A stretch of DNA of 64,000 bases from assembly GCA_946699065.1 (NCBI GenBank), contig CAMPDV010002050.1, forward strand, positions 18,533 through 82,532, given 5' to 3'. Every line of letters begins with the position of its first letter. The first letter of the stretch is position 1. Below the pieces are notes generated by a model, which searched no databases, was not told where the DNA came from, and saw only the letters and a list, made by a program, of their open reading frames with translations. Shown one piece after another: positions 35,563-48,184 of this stretch. The DNA comes from Loxodes magnus. Its lineage: Eukaryota; Ciliophora; Karyorelictea; Loxodida; Loxodidae. The position numbers and the translations under genes were made by a program.

Positions 35563-35714
35563 TGATTAAACAAAACACTGCAGATTATAGTGATTTTGTA
35601 AATTAATATTTTAATTTATTTTAATATATTTATGATTAAATTCTAGCTTTATTTTTATATTTTTTTATATATTTAAAATAAAAAATTTGTAAATTTAAAT
35701 GTTTCACATATTTC

Positions 35715-36425
35715 TCAAGTTGAATTCTCAACAGTATTCATTTCCTAAGCTAGATTTTTCTTTACTTCAATTATTTGAGGTTTAATTTCTTCATGATCAA
35801 CTCTGCTTGTATGTAATTGATTGTTCGTATTTATTTTGCTTTTTTAATATTTTGCAATTATTTTTTTAATTCATTGCCTTCTTTTTCATATTTGGTTAAG
35901 AAATCCTTCGTCCATTTCCGCTAAAATATTTAAAGAAGCTAAATTAAAAATGCAATCGCTAAAGTTTTCAGCTCAGTATTGTATTACAATAAGACTTATC
36001 TAAACTAGGATTTTTTAAAATAGTTCTAAATTAAGAAGTCTTTATACTACTATCACTTTTTTATTTTTACTATTATTCTTTTAAAAAGGCTAAAACTTAT
36101 ACCATCAATTATTTAGTTCTTAATTAGTTGATATGGAAAACCCTTAGCTAGCCAAAAAGAAAAAGGTAAACAAAACACAAAACCAATTTTAATCGTAAAA
36201 GCTTATTTCTATATCATTTTCTTAATTTTATAATTAGCTAGACTGTTTAGAAAATATAAGGAATAAGCATATTACTTCCTAAAGTAAAAGGTAAACCAAC
36301 TTGAAGTAAAAAACAAAACGGGTATTTTTTCTAGCAAATTATCATCCTTCTATAATTTCTAGCTATTCAGTCAAATCGTTAAATTCTTAATTGAACTTTT
36401 ACTCTTCCTAAGAATTGTTATTCAT
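35715..36425 (-). CDS. Small membrane protein, paralogue 1
   Basis: 236 codons from ATG (36425-36423) to TGA (35717-35715). Start MNNNSQEEQKFNQEFNDLTE; hydrophobic helices at about residues 36-58 and 82-98; then a conserved-looking amphipathic region (VVQRLLNLELFQKILVQ; QYWAENFSDCIFN; ILAEMDEGFLNQIWKRR); and a charged tail. It is duplicated at 53830-54582. Codon 28 is TGA here and TGG in the copy; codon 184 is CAA here and TAA in the copy, direct support for the code. The two proteins are nearly identical to residue ~187 and then unrelated. I do not recognise the family; the FSD..F NL region resembles ciliate membrane proteins only loosely. Confidence 0.7.
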
Positions 36426-36569
36426 TTTTATTACCTTTTACTGTTGTAACTGAAATTTATTTCCTTATAAAATTTTATAATGAAAAAATAAATAAATACC
36501 CTAAATTAAAATACCATTCTAATAAGTAAAAGTAAATTAAAGTAGTAAAATATAATAACTTTATTATTA

Positions 36570-37138
36570 TTTTATCTAAACTATGTTAAATCACTTAGAA
36601 ATATTAAATTTATTAATTAATGAAATCAATTAAATCTTCTTTTTGGGAGGGATGTTTTGTTATTTTAAATTTATTATTTTTAATATTTTTAATTTTGTTA
36701 AAATTACAATAATACTTAATCTTAAATATTAAAGATTAACATATTAAAAAACATAAAAAGCATACTTAATTATAGTAACTTTTTATTTACATTTATTTAA
36801 CTAAAAAGTACTTGCTTACTTTTAAGATAGCAGAAAGATTTTAGTAATTTAACATTCTAAATTTATTAAAATATAAAAAATGATTTCTTTATTAAATCTA
36901 TATTATTTTAAATTTGTTAATTATATAAATTTATAACTTAATATAATTTCTCTAATATTTAAGTAATAAATAAAAATTTAGAGAGTAGTTAAATATAGAA
37001 ATTTATTAATATTTTATATATTAGATTTATTTTAATATTTTTATTAATGCTAGTTTTAAATTAATTATAGTCTTTTTATTTTCTATTTTAATTTCACTTT
37101 TTTAACCACTTAAGTTGCTTGGTAGAAGAAATATTTAT
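36570..37138. other. AT-rich spacer
   Basis: Upstream of the small membrane-protein gene. The first few bases complete the duplicated block. Nothing else seen. Confidence 0.45.
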
Positions 37139-37650
37139 TAAAAAATTGTTGTTCGAAGGTGAGCAACAAGGTCATCTTCATCAGAGGTTGGGGAAGTTAA
37201 GTACCCATAATCGACTTTATGTCTTCCTCTGCTTTGGTTTGGTCTTGAGACATAAGATTCTTAGACCTTCAGCACTGGCTTAGTTTAGTTTAATTATGGA
37301 ACGAAAAAGAAATAATATTGCGAGCTTCATCAGAGGTGGGGAATTTAAGTACCCATAATTGACACATGTCGTCCTCTGCTTTGGTGATGCAATGAGACAC
37401 AATCCTGCCGTGTCCTTGGACCTCCAACAAGTAGAAAAGATTACGAGTATTCTTAAATTATATCAGTATTGAACATTTTTATCAGTACGGAATAATTATA
37501 CCAGTATTGAACAAGGTCTACGAGTATCTGATAATTTTATCAGTAACAAACATTCTTGTCAGCATGAAACTTTTTTTTAAAGAGCTGCGCAATAAATAGA
37601 GTGCTGCGCACTAATGAGAGTGCTACGCACTCTATAATCAAATTTATTTA
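37139..37650 (+). mobile_element. Composite repeat with hairpin tail
   Basis: Two tandem ~140-bp blocks (37150-37275 and 37320-37430), each with CTTCATCAGAGGT, AAGTACCCATAAT and CCTCTGCTTTGGT, are followed by a degenerate ~20-25 bp tandem repeat around ATCAGTATTGAACA (37445-37560). Then comes a G/C-rich multi-hairpin (GAGTGCTGCGCAC, GAGTGCTACGCACTC) and an (ATTT)n tail. The tail is the S2/S3 type. Probably a retroposon with a duplicated head. Confidence 0.5.
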
Positions 37651-37669
37651 TTTATATATTTATTTAATG

Positions 37670-38480
37670 TTGGAAAAAGCTGAAGGAGTATATGGTGAAA
37701 ATTATGAAGTAGGAAGAGAGTGTACTGTGATAAAAATTTCAGAATTATTGTCTTTAAATATAAGAAATCACTCAAATAGTTAAATATATAAATAAATATT
37801 TTTAATTTATAGAGAAAACAGAATTTTGTTATTTGATTTAATGTATAAAAATAATTTTTTTTTCTAGTATAGAATTAGAAGAAAACTTTTATTATAAGTT
37901 TGCATGAAGCAAATATTTATGAATGAAATATACTTTAAAGATTCTTGAGTGAAAAATTAGAATCAATAGTGACTTAGATTTGTAAGAAAATTTCAAAAAG
38001 AAATATTCTTACTTTAAATTTTCGAATTAAAGGTTAATATCGTTATTATTTGAATATGAGGCTAATAATCTAATTTAATTAATTTATAAGAAAATAGGTA
38101 GAAAATTTGAATGCTAAAATAGAAATTCTTAAAAGACTACTTCTTCTTTTCATTATTATAAAAATTTTAAAGAGCATATATATCGAGGAGACAGATAAGA
38201 AGAAAGGAGTACGGTGATTTTTTTAAATATAGTAAATCATTCAAGAAACAATTCTGACAATTATAGATGCTAGCAAATGTTTTAAATTTCAGTTAAATTT
38301 TAAAATTAAAGAAAATTTTAAATAAATGCATGGAATTTAATTTTTTGAGAAAGATAAAAAATTGAATATTTACCTGCTTTTTTCTGGAAACTTTCAACTT
38401 TTTTATCTTTTTTTTAACTAAATAATACTTAATCGATTCTTTTAATGTAGCTAAACTTGAATCCGATTCTAAGGTCATAT
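37670..38480. other. Protein-like fragments, unresolved
   Basis: The plus strand at 37667 reads EGVYGENYEVGRECTVIKIS. The minus strand from 38478 reads MTLESDSSLATLKESIKYYL before a possible intron donor. The segment 38170-38280 partly repeats 37675-37780. At least one gene or remnant is likely, but strand and structure are not settled. Confidence 0.25.
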
Positions 38481-39219
38481 TACTTCTCTGTCAATATTTA
38501 AAATTATTAATAGAAAACTAAAGAATAGTATTTTATAACTATTGTCTCTGAAATTTTACTCTAAATTATTCCCTTTAAGTTTAGATTAAGGAGCTTAATT
38601 TTACATTTATTGGTTTTCAACTTCTTACTTATGTTTAAATATTTTTTATCTTTTAAAAATAAAATAATTTCGCTGTAACAATCCGTGCTTGCTATTTATC
38701 TGTTTATCCATAATTATTAATCCTTCAATTTAAAATTCTCAAAATAAGTACTTTAAAATATTTTCTAAAGGGACATTTATATTGGATATCTATCATATTA
38801 AATTTCTCTTTCATTATTTTTAAATTATATTTAATTTTTTGAAATAAGACAGAAGATTTGCATTTTTTATCTAAGAAAATATTGCAAGGCATCATTAGCA
38901 ATCCTAAAACAATTAAAGAACTTTTGTTTAATTGCTATTAGAAATTAAGATTTTCATAATTTAGTATCTAAAGTTACTTTAAGTAATTATACTTTAAGTA
39001 AATCTAAATTTTTTCTTGTTGAATCAGAGTTGAAAACTCTTTATTTTTATTTTTACAATTCTTACTACTAGCTTCAAATATAAACCACTAAGATATTAAT
39101 TTTATTAAGGTAGATAAAACTTTAAAGTGCTTGTTGTCAGCTTTAATCAAAAAGATAGATTAAGAAATGTTTTCAAATGATATGGTATATTTCATAATTT
39201 ATACAATCTTATTTTTATT
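38481..39219. other. AT-rich spacer
   Basis: No frame, repeat or RNA is supportable. Confidence 0.4.
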
Positions 39220-39657
39220 ATGAACAATAATGCTTCACAGTTTTACAATAATATTTTTCAAGAATTTACCATAGATTTTGATAGGAAAAACAAATAACCA
39301 AAAAAAGAGTTTTAATAGTAAGGAAGATAATAATTTATTGGTAAGCTAATATATTAAATTAAGTTTTTAATTATAATATAAAGTTTCCTTAATTCCTATT
39401 TTTGAGGTATTTTGATTGCTTAGTTTATTTTGAACTTAAAATAAGCTTTGAAAAAAGATATAGGAAGCTATTATCTTCAAATATAAGCATCTTTCCTTCT
39501 GGCTATAAATTTTATTATTAGTAAAGCTAATTTAATAAGTTATGACTTTAGGTTAAGTAACTAAGCTATGAATACGTTTTATACTCTAATTAATTTTCCT
39601 CTAACTATAGAAAATTTATTAAATATATTAAAATGCTTATTAAATTTTCTTATCTGA
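39220..39657 (+). CDS. Small putative membrane protein
   Basis: 145 codons from ATG to TGA (39655-39657) in one frame. N-terminus MNNNASQFYNNIFQEFTIDF, a Lys/Gln-rich stretch, then hydrophobic segments (FLNSYFWGILIAQFIL; ASFLLAINFIIS) and INFPLTIENLLNILK. The Asn-rich start recalls the 35715 gene, but no further similarity is evident. The stop is 36 bp before the next Gag element's ATG. Coding status rests on composition only. Confidence 0.4.
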
Positions 39658-39685
39658 AAAATTGCTCAATTAGCAGAATATGAAA

Positions 39686-40603
39686 AGAAAAAAAGATGTT
39701 AGGATTCAAACCAGGATTCTTCGTGGCTACTAAAAAGTAGGAGTTAACAAAATCCTATAAGACTAGGACCAGGAAAAGGGTAACAAAAAGGTCATCCATT
39801 AGGATGAATCTCCCACCCCCGAAGAAAGGTCTAGGAAATAGGCTAAAAATATTATGTGCTCAGAAGTCTCAAATCTCACCACATAATAGTAAATAAACTA
39901 TGATTAGCTGATTAAAGTGGTGCTAGACCTCCAGGAAGAGGTAAAAAAGTTGAAGAAAGATAATAAGAAGTTAATGGAAAAACTTGAACTTGCAGAGAAA
40001 ATAGAATTGAGAATCATGACCTAAGAAAGAGATCTTAACGTATTTTGAAATGTATCACAAGACTAGAGCAGTTAATCTCAAAACTAGCAATAGAAGCAGA
40101 AAGAACTGGTCAGCAAATTAGAAAAAATAGAAGAAAATCAGTACAAATTGCAGATTTAAATAGGATTGAAAGAATAAAGGAATGATCCAATGATAATTGA
40201 AGGTGAAAATAACTCAAGATTTAAATCTAAACGACAAGCGAAAAGATGTTACATTGTAACTCTCAAAAGTATCTGCTGAAAAGATGCTAGAAATTTCTCA
40301 ATTTCAAGTAAGAATATTGAAACTATTAGAAGTAGTTAGAGAACAAAAGGAAGGAACAATAACAAATAAAGTTATCAAGAGAAAGATTACACTGTAACAA
40401 ATTTCGGAAAATTTACAAGAAAAAAGATATCTAGCATCTAGGTGAAAGAAAAATTAAAAGACAACATGTATGACAAGGAGAAGAGTTGTAGAGATTTTCA
40501 GATTTTTATATTAAGCCTCTAGAGTAATCTAGAGGTTGGCGGGAAAGAAGCTAAAATAACTCCAAGAATGCCAAAAACTTAATTTTGTATTTGTATTTAA
40601 TAT
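39686..40603 (+). mobile_element. Gag-only retroposon G9, decayed
   Basis: Starts MLGFKPGFFVATKKQ at 39694, includes coiled-coil-like blocks (LQEEVKKLKKDN region near 39930), the motif DPMIIEGENN near 40190 and a damaged knuckle (KRCYIV...). Frameshifts separate these parts. Short direct repeats AATATGAAA (39677-39685 and 40604-40612) flank it. Same layout as G2. Confidence 0.5.
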
Positions 40604-40612
40604 AATATGAAA

Positions 40613-42419
40613 GATCTCTATAATTATTTTAATAGTTAGGTCCATTGAAATTATAAATCAAACGCTTTATCTTAAACTTTTGAAAATCAAAATTAGATCG
40701 TTTATAATTTATTATTATGTTAAATATAAAATGTTTATTTAATTTCATAAGCATATACTAGAATATTTACAATAGTTATATATGTTCAAGCATTAAAAGT
40801 TTCCTTGGTATAAACTAAATTGGCTAGTATATTATAAAAAGATAAGATCTTAGCAACAATTAAATCTCTTACCATATAAAAAAAACTCTTGAATCGATCA
40901 TAACTTGTCTTATATTTATTTTGCTAGAAAGATGAATTAATAGTTATAAGCTTATACTCTGAAAAAATTAATGAAAAATAGACTTAAATTTGCTATAAAT
41001 ATTTGCTTAAAGAAGAATGATCAGGTTTTGTAAGTTAATTATGCTAGTGAAAGTATAAAAATATATTAAATTTATGATCTTTTTAAAGAAAAGTCTGTAT
41101 AGGTTTAATATGATTATTTGAAATATAAAGAGACTTTTTCTTACTAAGATTAATAAACTTAAAAGTTAAAAGATATAAGAAATTTAAGATAAATCATAGC
41201 CAAAATTTTAGATAAATTAAAGAATAGGCTATTAAAAATTAAATTTATAAGATGAATCTGAGATCCAAAAAAATGATTTATAGCTAAATAATAAATTTTT
41301 TTGCGTTAAAAGAGATGATTTTATTACAAAGTTAAAATAAACCATATAAGAAAGTAGAATTTTTGTAATTTATGTGTAATCGAAAAAATTAATTATCAGA
41401 AATACATAAGATATACTTAATATATTCGTCGTTTAGACTTAATTGCAATTAATAATTTTATAAATGCAGAATAGATTCGAAAAATAGTAGAATGTATATG
41501 AAATTATTAAGCAGAATAAAGGTGATTAAATAATAAAAGATATTAGGGATATAAATTAAAATGTAGAAGAATTAAAATTAAGAAATAATAATTATATTTT
41601 TTCTACTCAATAAACTTAGCTCTTTAGTATATAGCATTTTAATATATATAGCAAAAGTTTAATTAAATATTCGGAAAGATAAAAAAAATTTTGAATTATG
41701 AGACTTTTATATATTTTCCCAGAAACCTTCAGTTATTTGAAAAAGTAGAAAGTTTAATACTTTTTTTGATTATTATAATAATTTCTATGCTAGTTCGATG
41801 CGATTTATATACTCTATATTTATATGCTATACCTTTCTTAAATTTATCCTAATTCATTAATTATAACTTTTCTAGCTATCTTCTTACACTTTTTAAGCAA
41901 TAATTTTATAAATTATTATTCTTTCCTTCTGGATTTTTATTATTTAATTGTAATCCAGAAAAAAATTTTCCTTGCAAACGCATTTTTGTGAATTGCAATT
42001 ATAAAATATTTAATTTTTTGATTTATCATTTAAATCTTTATTCCTTCAAATTGCATTTTAAATCTCTTTCATCTTGCAATATAATTTTTTTATAGCTTCT
42101 TTAATTTTTATTATTCTTTTTCGTCGTTTATTTTTCCCTGATAGTAGTTATCATATTAATTATTTTAAAACTTTAAAACTCTAAAATTAATTTAAATTTT
42201 GTTCTTGCTAAGTAATTTTTTAATTTAAGAAAGAACTGACATTATAAGAATAAGGTAATTATCAAATTTGACTCAACAAATTTTAAATTAAAAGGTTATA
42301 AATTTAAAATTTATGATTAAAAAATTAGCGAAATGGTAAATTTATTAATTAGGAGAAGTTTAAAGAAATTTATATGATTTAAGCTTTGAAGAATTAAGAT
42401 TTATTATATAATTTAAAAT
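40613..42419. other. AT-rich stretch with one possible minus-strand gene
   Basis: At 42144 down to about 41600 the minus strand starts MITTIREKQTTKKNNKNQRS and continues charged and helical (KVQEDSQKSYNQQIRINLRK; LNFLLFQITEGFWENIQKS). A second frame of the same strand reads equally well (YIARWKRFKMQFEG), so I cannot decide. The remainder shows nothing. Confidence 0.3.
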
Positions 42420-42800
42420 ATGGACGGTGAGTTTTAAGCTAGTCTCTAGCTTGAGACTCAATATCAGAAAAAGCGAGTCTTATTCTGTAGTCCGTGCCTC
42501 AGTAGCTCTCCTATTCACTATGCCGTCAACTTGGATAGGAGCTTGGTGGAAAGCAAGGCATAGTTGAGGCAAAAATAAACTAAGATTTTTAACTATAGAA
42601 GATACTCAAGAATGATTTTTGTACTAGAATGAGAATTCCTTAGGAATTTCAAATCCAGCCTTAGACAGAATCACAAGAATAGAAAGAAGAAAGTTTCACA
42701 TTTGTGAATTAAAGGAGAAAAGAGTATCAAGACTATTTTATTAAAGCATTAATCCGTGGATACCCAATAATGGCAGACCCACGTTAATTTATTAATTAAT
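42420..42800 (+). mobile_element. Retroposon S4-like, copy 2
   Basis: Shares the 3' coding-like segment (PALDRITRI...) and the terminus CCCACGTTAATTTATTAATT with 33330-33840. Its head is different and rich in inverted repeats (AAGCTAGTCTCTAGCTT). A mosaic SINE is the likeliest explanation. Confidence 0.45.
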
Positions 42801-44409
42801 TAATTTATAATTAAATTATTTGAAAAAATATTTTTCGACATAAAGGTAATATACTATGTAATGATTATAAAAAATTATTTTTATAGCGGGATATTGGAGT
42901 GTTAAAATGTTCAAATCATAGAATTTTTTTCCTTAATTTTATTTTTTAAATATGCTTTATTTTATAAAGATTTCATACATGTATTATACTCAAATATCTA
43001 TTATAATTAATTATCTTATATTGATTTAATTTTATATGAAGGAAAATTTTCAGAAAAATAGAAAAAGTGTAGAGACTTAAGGTAAGGAGTTTTGTACTTC
43101 TATCTTTTTTGCTTATGAAATGAGGTTTTTTTAATTTTTATTAATCCAATTATAATAAGTTTTATTAAATGTTAGCTCTATACTTATATATCTTAAATAT
43201 AGCATACGCATAAATAAAAGCTATTAGTTATATATAAATGATTCTACATATCACATTTTCTAATCTTCTATCTATTTGATTAAATCTATACTCAGCTTTC
43301 TTATCTCTATGCTCATTATTTTTAATACTATCAAGTATAAAATTTAATAATAATAAGTTAAAGAAAATATATCTCTAAGCAAGTGACTTAGATAATACCA
43401 AAATAGCTTTAATATTAGCATTAAAATAATTGTAGTTTCTTAGTTTAATTTACTTAATTGTAAATTAACAAAAGTATATTCTTCTATTTTTCAGGTCTTA
43501 TTAAATAGAATTATCAAGCATAATTTAATAGCTATATATACTATTATAAATAGAATATAATAATCAAATAGGTATAAAAGACTTAGAACTGTAAATAAAT
43601 AAGTAGTATTTATATAGATGTTTTTTATTCCTAAATTAAATTGTAGAATGTATATATCAACTCTATTTTCTATTTTGTTCTTGCTAATAAAATGTTTTTA
43701 TCAAAATGATACGATTCGCCTTCCTTTTAAAGTCATAAAAGATTAAAATTTTATTCTACCTGAATATTATTTTTAATTTAAGTAGCAAGATTATATATCT
43801 AGTGAGATGTAATGCAAAACCAATTTCATTTGAATCAAATTAAATTTAGCAAAGTTGTCCCAATTATTTACTCAATCTTAATTGAATCTTACTTTAATCA
43901 TTATTTTTGTGATGATTTACCATGCGAACACAAAAATATTAGTTTCTAAATGTCTTTATCATGTTTTATAACTAATTTTTTTATGATATACAGCCTTCAA
44001 TTAGTTTATTATCTTGTTTCATATATCCAAAGAATTTTAATTTCGAAAGAAGATTATTAATATCTAGAAAAAGTAATTTAGAAAATGAAAGATCTTATTT
44101 TAGAAAAGGTATAGTAGTGTATTGAAAAAGCATAATATAAAGAATAATTTTTTATTTTTATAGGGCACTTTCATAATTATTTTAAATCATTCTAATTTAT
44201 ATACTCCTTAAGTTTGCTAAAATTAAGGCTTTTTATTTTTTCTATATATTTATAAACTAAGAAAAGATAAAGCATAAGCAAATAAAATAATTTTAATTTA
44301 TTATTTTAAGAATTTAATTATGTCTAGTATAAACTATAAATGCTTATAGCACTTTTAAATTATAACAAGCTTTCTTTAGCCATTATTATTTAAAACTTTA
44401 TTTTTTTGA
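42801..44409. other. AT-rich spacer
   Basis: No supportable feature before the inverted-repeat arm. Confidence 0.4.
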
Positions 44410-47400
44410 TTCTTTGCTAATTTTACTTAAAGTTATTATGCTATAGATGCACTACTAGTTATGCTATTAGCAATTTTTTCTAATATTATTATTTATTCTT
44501 TGAGCAGCATTTTATTTAATTTACCTAAGCTATCTTGTAACTAAGAGTAAGGTTATTTAAGTAATAAATTATTAAGTTAAATTTGGATAGATTAAGTGCT
44601 TACTAGTTCAATTATATAGCTTATAGCCTTTTTAATTATAACGATGATAAAAATGAAGTTATATGCTTTATTCATATGACTTATCAACTCCTTTTCTCTT
44701 GAAATAGGGTTTTTATATAGCGATTAGAATTTTGGAAGTAGAGCTGTTGGTCAGATTAATGATTATATAGCTTCTTAAAAGTTCTAGTTTACTATAGTTG
44801 ACTATCAAGTAAATGGCATACAATAAATTGAGGAAAGCTTTGATTCTCTAAAGAAGAAGCATTCTTTTATTGTAGTAGACGCTACCTTTAATGAATAGTT
44901 CTCATTTTTAATTTAAAAACTCTCTCTAGATTTAGGCTTTACTCATCTAGTTCTCAACTAAGAAAATCCTAATGTTCAGTCTGATGTCACAACCTATTTG
45001 ATTCCATCAGATTAAATGATAGCAAGCTGCATTATAAATTTCTTTGACTATTGGAATTGAACAACTATAGGATTTTTCACAGACGTAAAGTAGTCAAATG
45101 AAGCTGAATATCTAAGATAGAAAGTGTAAGTTACAAGAATCTATTAGATTCTTTCCAATCATTATTATGAATCCTTGCCTAAAGTTATTCCTATCTATCT
45201 AAAGGCATTTGGAACTCAAATCTTCTACATTTCAGCTTAAGAGCAACTTTATTGGCTAATTAATATCACTATCGCTTCTAATAACTGAAAGCCAGGAACT
45301 GCTTTTGTAATAAGCTTTAGAAACTCACGCCTTTTTTGGTAATAAAGTCAGAAGATTGAGGGATTGGTTGGGTTCAATTTTGGTAAAAAAATAACTTAAA
45401 CAGAGCAAGAATTCTAAATATACTGCTTAGAACTTCTTTTGGAAAGCCTTGGTAAATGAAAGTTAGACTATTTTGATTCATTCTAGCTTTAGCAGTTAAT
45501 CAAAACGCTAGAAAGATCAAATTAGTTTTTAGTCCCTCTTCAATTTTAAGTCTTTAATGTTCAATCTAACTAAGTCAAGTAAGTTGGAACTCTTAATTTA
45601 ACTCATTTTCTTCAGACTCAACCAATTATATGGCCTACAGGAACTACAACACATCCAACTGGAGGAGACATAGAGATTTCCATGAGTATGGTAGATGATA
45701 ACTATAATCCTGATGGATCTTATATCGAGTGAGTGAACAACTATTATAATGGCAGAAAATATGCCCTTAAGTATATTGAAGATCATCCTGAAATTTTACC
45801 TTTCTACAAACTAAAGAATACCATGATATATACTGGAGCTACGGTTGCTGACTTTGCTTATATAGAAAAAGAGTTTAATCTCAAAAAAAATGATTTAGGA
45901 ATATTTTTATGTTCTTCAGCAGCAAGTAGTGCTGGCTTAGGTCTTCACTAATATTTCAAAAGTATAGGGTGGATGTAATAAACAGGAGGGTCTAATAAAT
46001 CCCCAGATTTTTCAAGTATGTAAGAGTATCCATGATATGTAAGAACTACTATGAGTGATGCTTTTCTAGGCTTATTAATTGCGAGATTTTGTGCAGAAAA
46101 GCAGTGGAAAAATGTTGCAATGGTAGTTGGAAACTCTGCCTGACCATTAGGAATAGGAAAAAGTTTCATAGCAAATTCAAAGTCTTTTGGTATAAATATC
46201 TCAAATAGTTAGACTTTACTTCCTGAAGTAGTAAAAACAGCCAATATTTCAGACTGACATCCTATAATAGAAGAAGTGTATAAAGCTTCCAGAATCATTA
46301 TCATTCTTCATTACTTAGACGATACATGGCAAATAGTTCAATATTTGTGAGATTTAGGAGCAAGGAGTGGAGATGTAGAGATTCTTGGTTCCGAGTGGCT
46401 ACTTATGAATTTTTAAAATTACTCAGATAATCCAGAACGTTTTATGTAGCTTGTTAAGGGAAGTGTCCAGTTTTTCAACTAGGCATGAGTTGGAGAGTTA
46501 GGATAGGAAATAAAATTAGGCTATGAGCAATGGTATCATACGACGGCAAAGATAGGAGGAACGGCGTTTGAATTCGATTTAGCTTATTTAATTGCAAAAT
46601 CTTTAGCAAAATTAATTTAAGAAGGAGAAGACTACAATAAATTTGGAACTCTAGTCTCAAAAATGAGAAACTTTCAAATCATCGGAGCAACAGGAAGAAT
46701 AATTATAGAAAGCCAAAAAAATGAAAGAGCTCAACTTCAGTATTTTATATGAAACTACAGAAAATCGGAAACGGGAGAATGAACTGTATAGTAGATTGGA
46801 AACTTCTGTCCTACTTGTGAGATTGTATGAATTTATGAATAGCCTGCAATGTGAGGAGATGAAACTACTTGCGTATATTTAGATTATTGAGAATTAGAGT
46901 GTCCATTTAAAGAAAGAGAAAGAGAAAACTTTCAGAAAGGAAGATACGTAAAATTTTCGATGCTGCTAATTTTGTTCGTTATAACAATTGCTTGCGCCTG
47001 TAAAGGATTAAAGGATTGCAAATAAGTATAAATAAAATATCTAGAGTTAAATGTATTTACAACAGTATAAGATATGTTCTAGATTTCTTATTTAATTATA
47101 ATAATATTTTAGATTTTAGTTTTAGGACCTAGCTTCGAAACCTATGGAAGAGGTGCATAAGTAATTTAAGAGTTATTTCTTGGTGACATCATAAGAGCTC
47201 TTAATGTAGACTAAAGAGATTCTATTTATACGTAAATAATAACTTCAATAATCGGTTACTCTTTTGTACTTCTAAGTTTCGCCGTGATATTTAAATTTGA
47301 GTTTTAGGAAATTAAAATTCTTTCGAAGATTGGGATTTCAGCCTACTACTTAACACCATTGATGTCTTAGATTTTATTTATTCCAATATTAAATAATTTT

Positions 47401-48184
47401 ATTGACACATTTATTTGCACTGAAGCCTTTGATAGTAATAGAGATGGAAAATTGTCTTTCAAAGAAAGCTTCTTTGTAAAGACTTGCTGGGAAGGATGCT
47501 GGTAAGATAAGCATATAATAGCAGTAGTTTTAGTTAGTATTGGAATAATAGTTTATTTACCTATAGCAGTATACTTAAGACCTCTACTTTAGGAAATTTA
47601 AGGAAACTTACTTCATATTAAATTCGATGGAAGCTACATAATGATCTTAACAATAGAGAGTTCTTTCCTTGTATTGGCTAAAAAATTGTAAGACGAAAGT
47701 AGAATAGCTCATGCCTTACTTTATTTAGTAAGTCTTTCTCTCTTTCTATCAGCATCTTTGAAAATTAGACCTTGCTCTTTTAGAAAATTAACAATAATAT
47801 GGAATTTTTTTATAGTATGTAATATATACTTAGGTATAATAGGAACTATTAAAATAACTTACTAATTCAAATATTATAATTGAGTAATAATAGCAGGATG
47901 CATTATCATCTTAGTAATAGGATATATAATAAGTAGCAAGGAGAGTAACTATCTAAAAAAGAGTAACTAAAGAGATATAAGTGGATTGATAAGATGAGCT
48001 TATTAATTTAAGAGCAAATTATAATACTTATAATAGCATATTGAGCAACAAACCTTAGAAAATTTAAGGAATATGTATTTCACTAGAAAACTAATGAGTG
48101 ATCCTGACTATTTACTAACTATGCATAGCGTAGAAGAACTAGACTTAGAATTTGAAAACTTTATTAAAAATGGAAGAAACTTTA
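44410..48184 (+). repeat. Inverted repeat, left arm (3.77 kb)
   Basis: Reverse complement of 59011-62784. I compared the arms line by line and found 16 substitutions in the 3,528-nt shared coding part and a one-base T-tract difference plus one substitution upstream of the ATG. Arm ends are abrupt at both sides. Confidence 0.9.

Noticed and set aside
41600-42144. Firm gene call for the minus-strand helical frame
   Set aside because: Two frames on the same strand look equally protein-like and nothing else discriminates between them.
45598-46660. Standard-code ORFs on both strands inside the inverted-repeat arms, duplicated at 60535-61597
   Set aside because: They are fragments or antisense shadows of the receptor genes. 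The plus-strand piece at 45733 is simply the part of the receptor between in-frame Gln and Trp codons.
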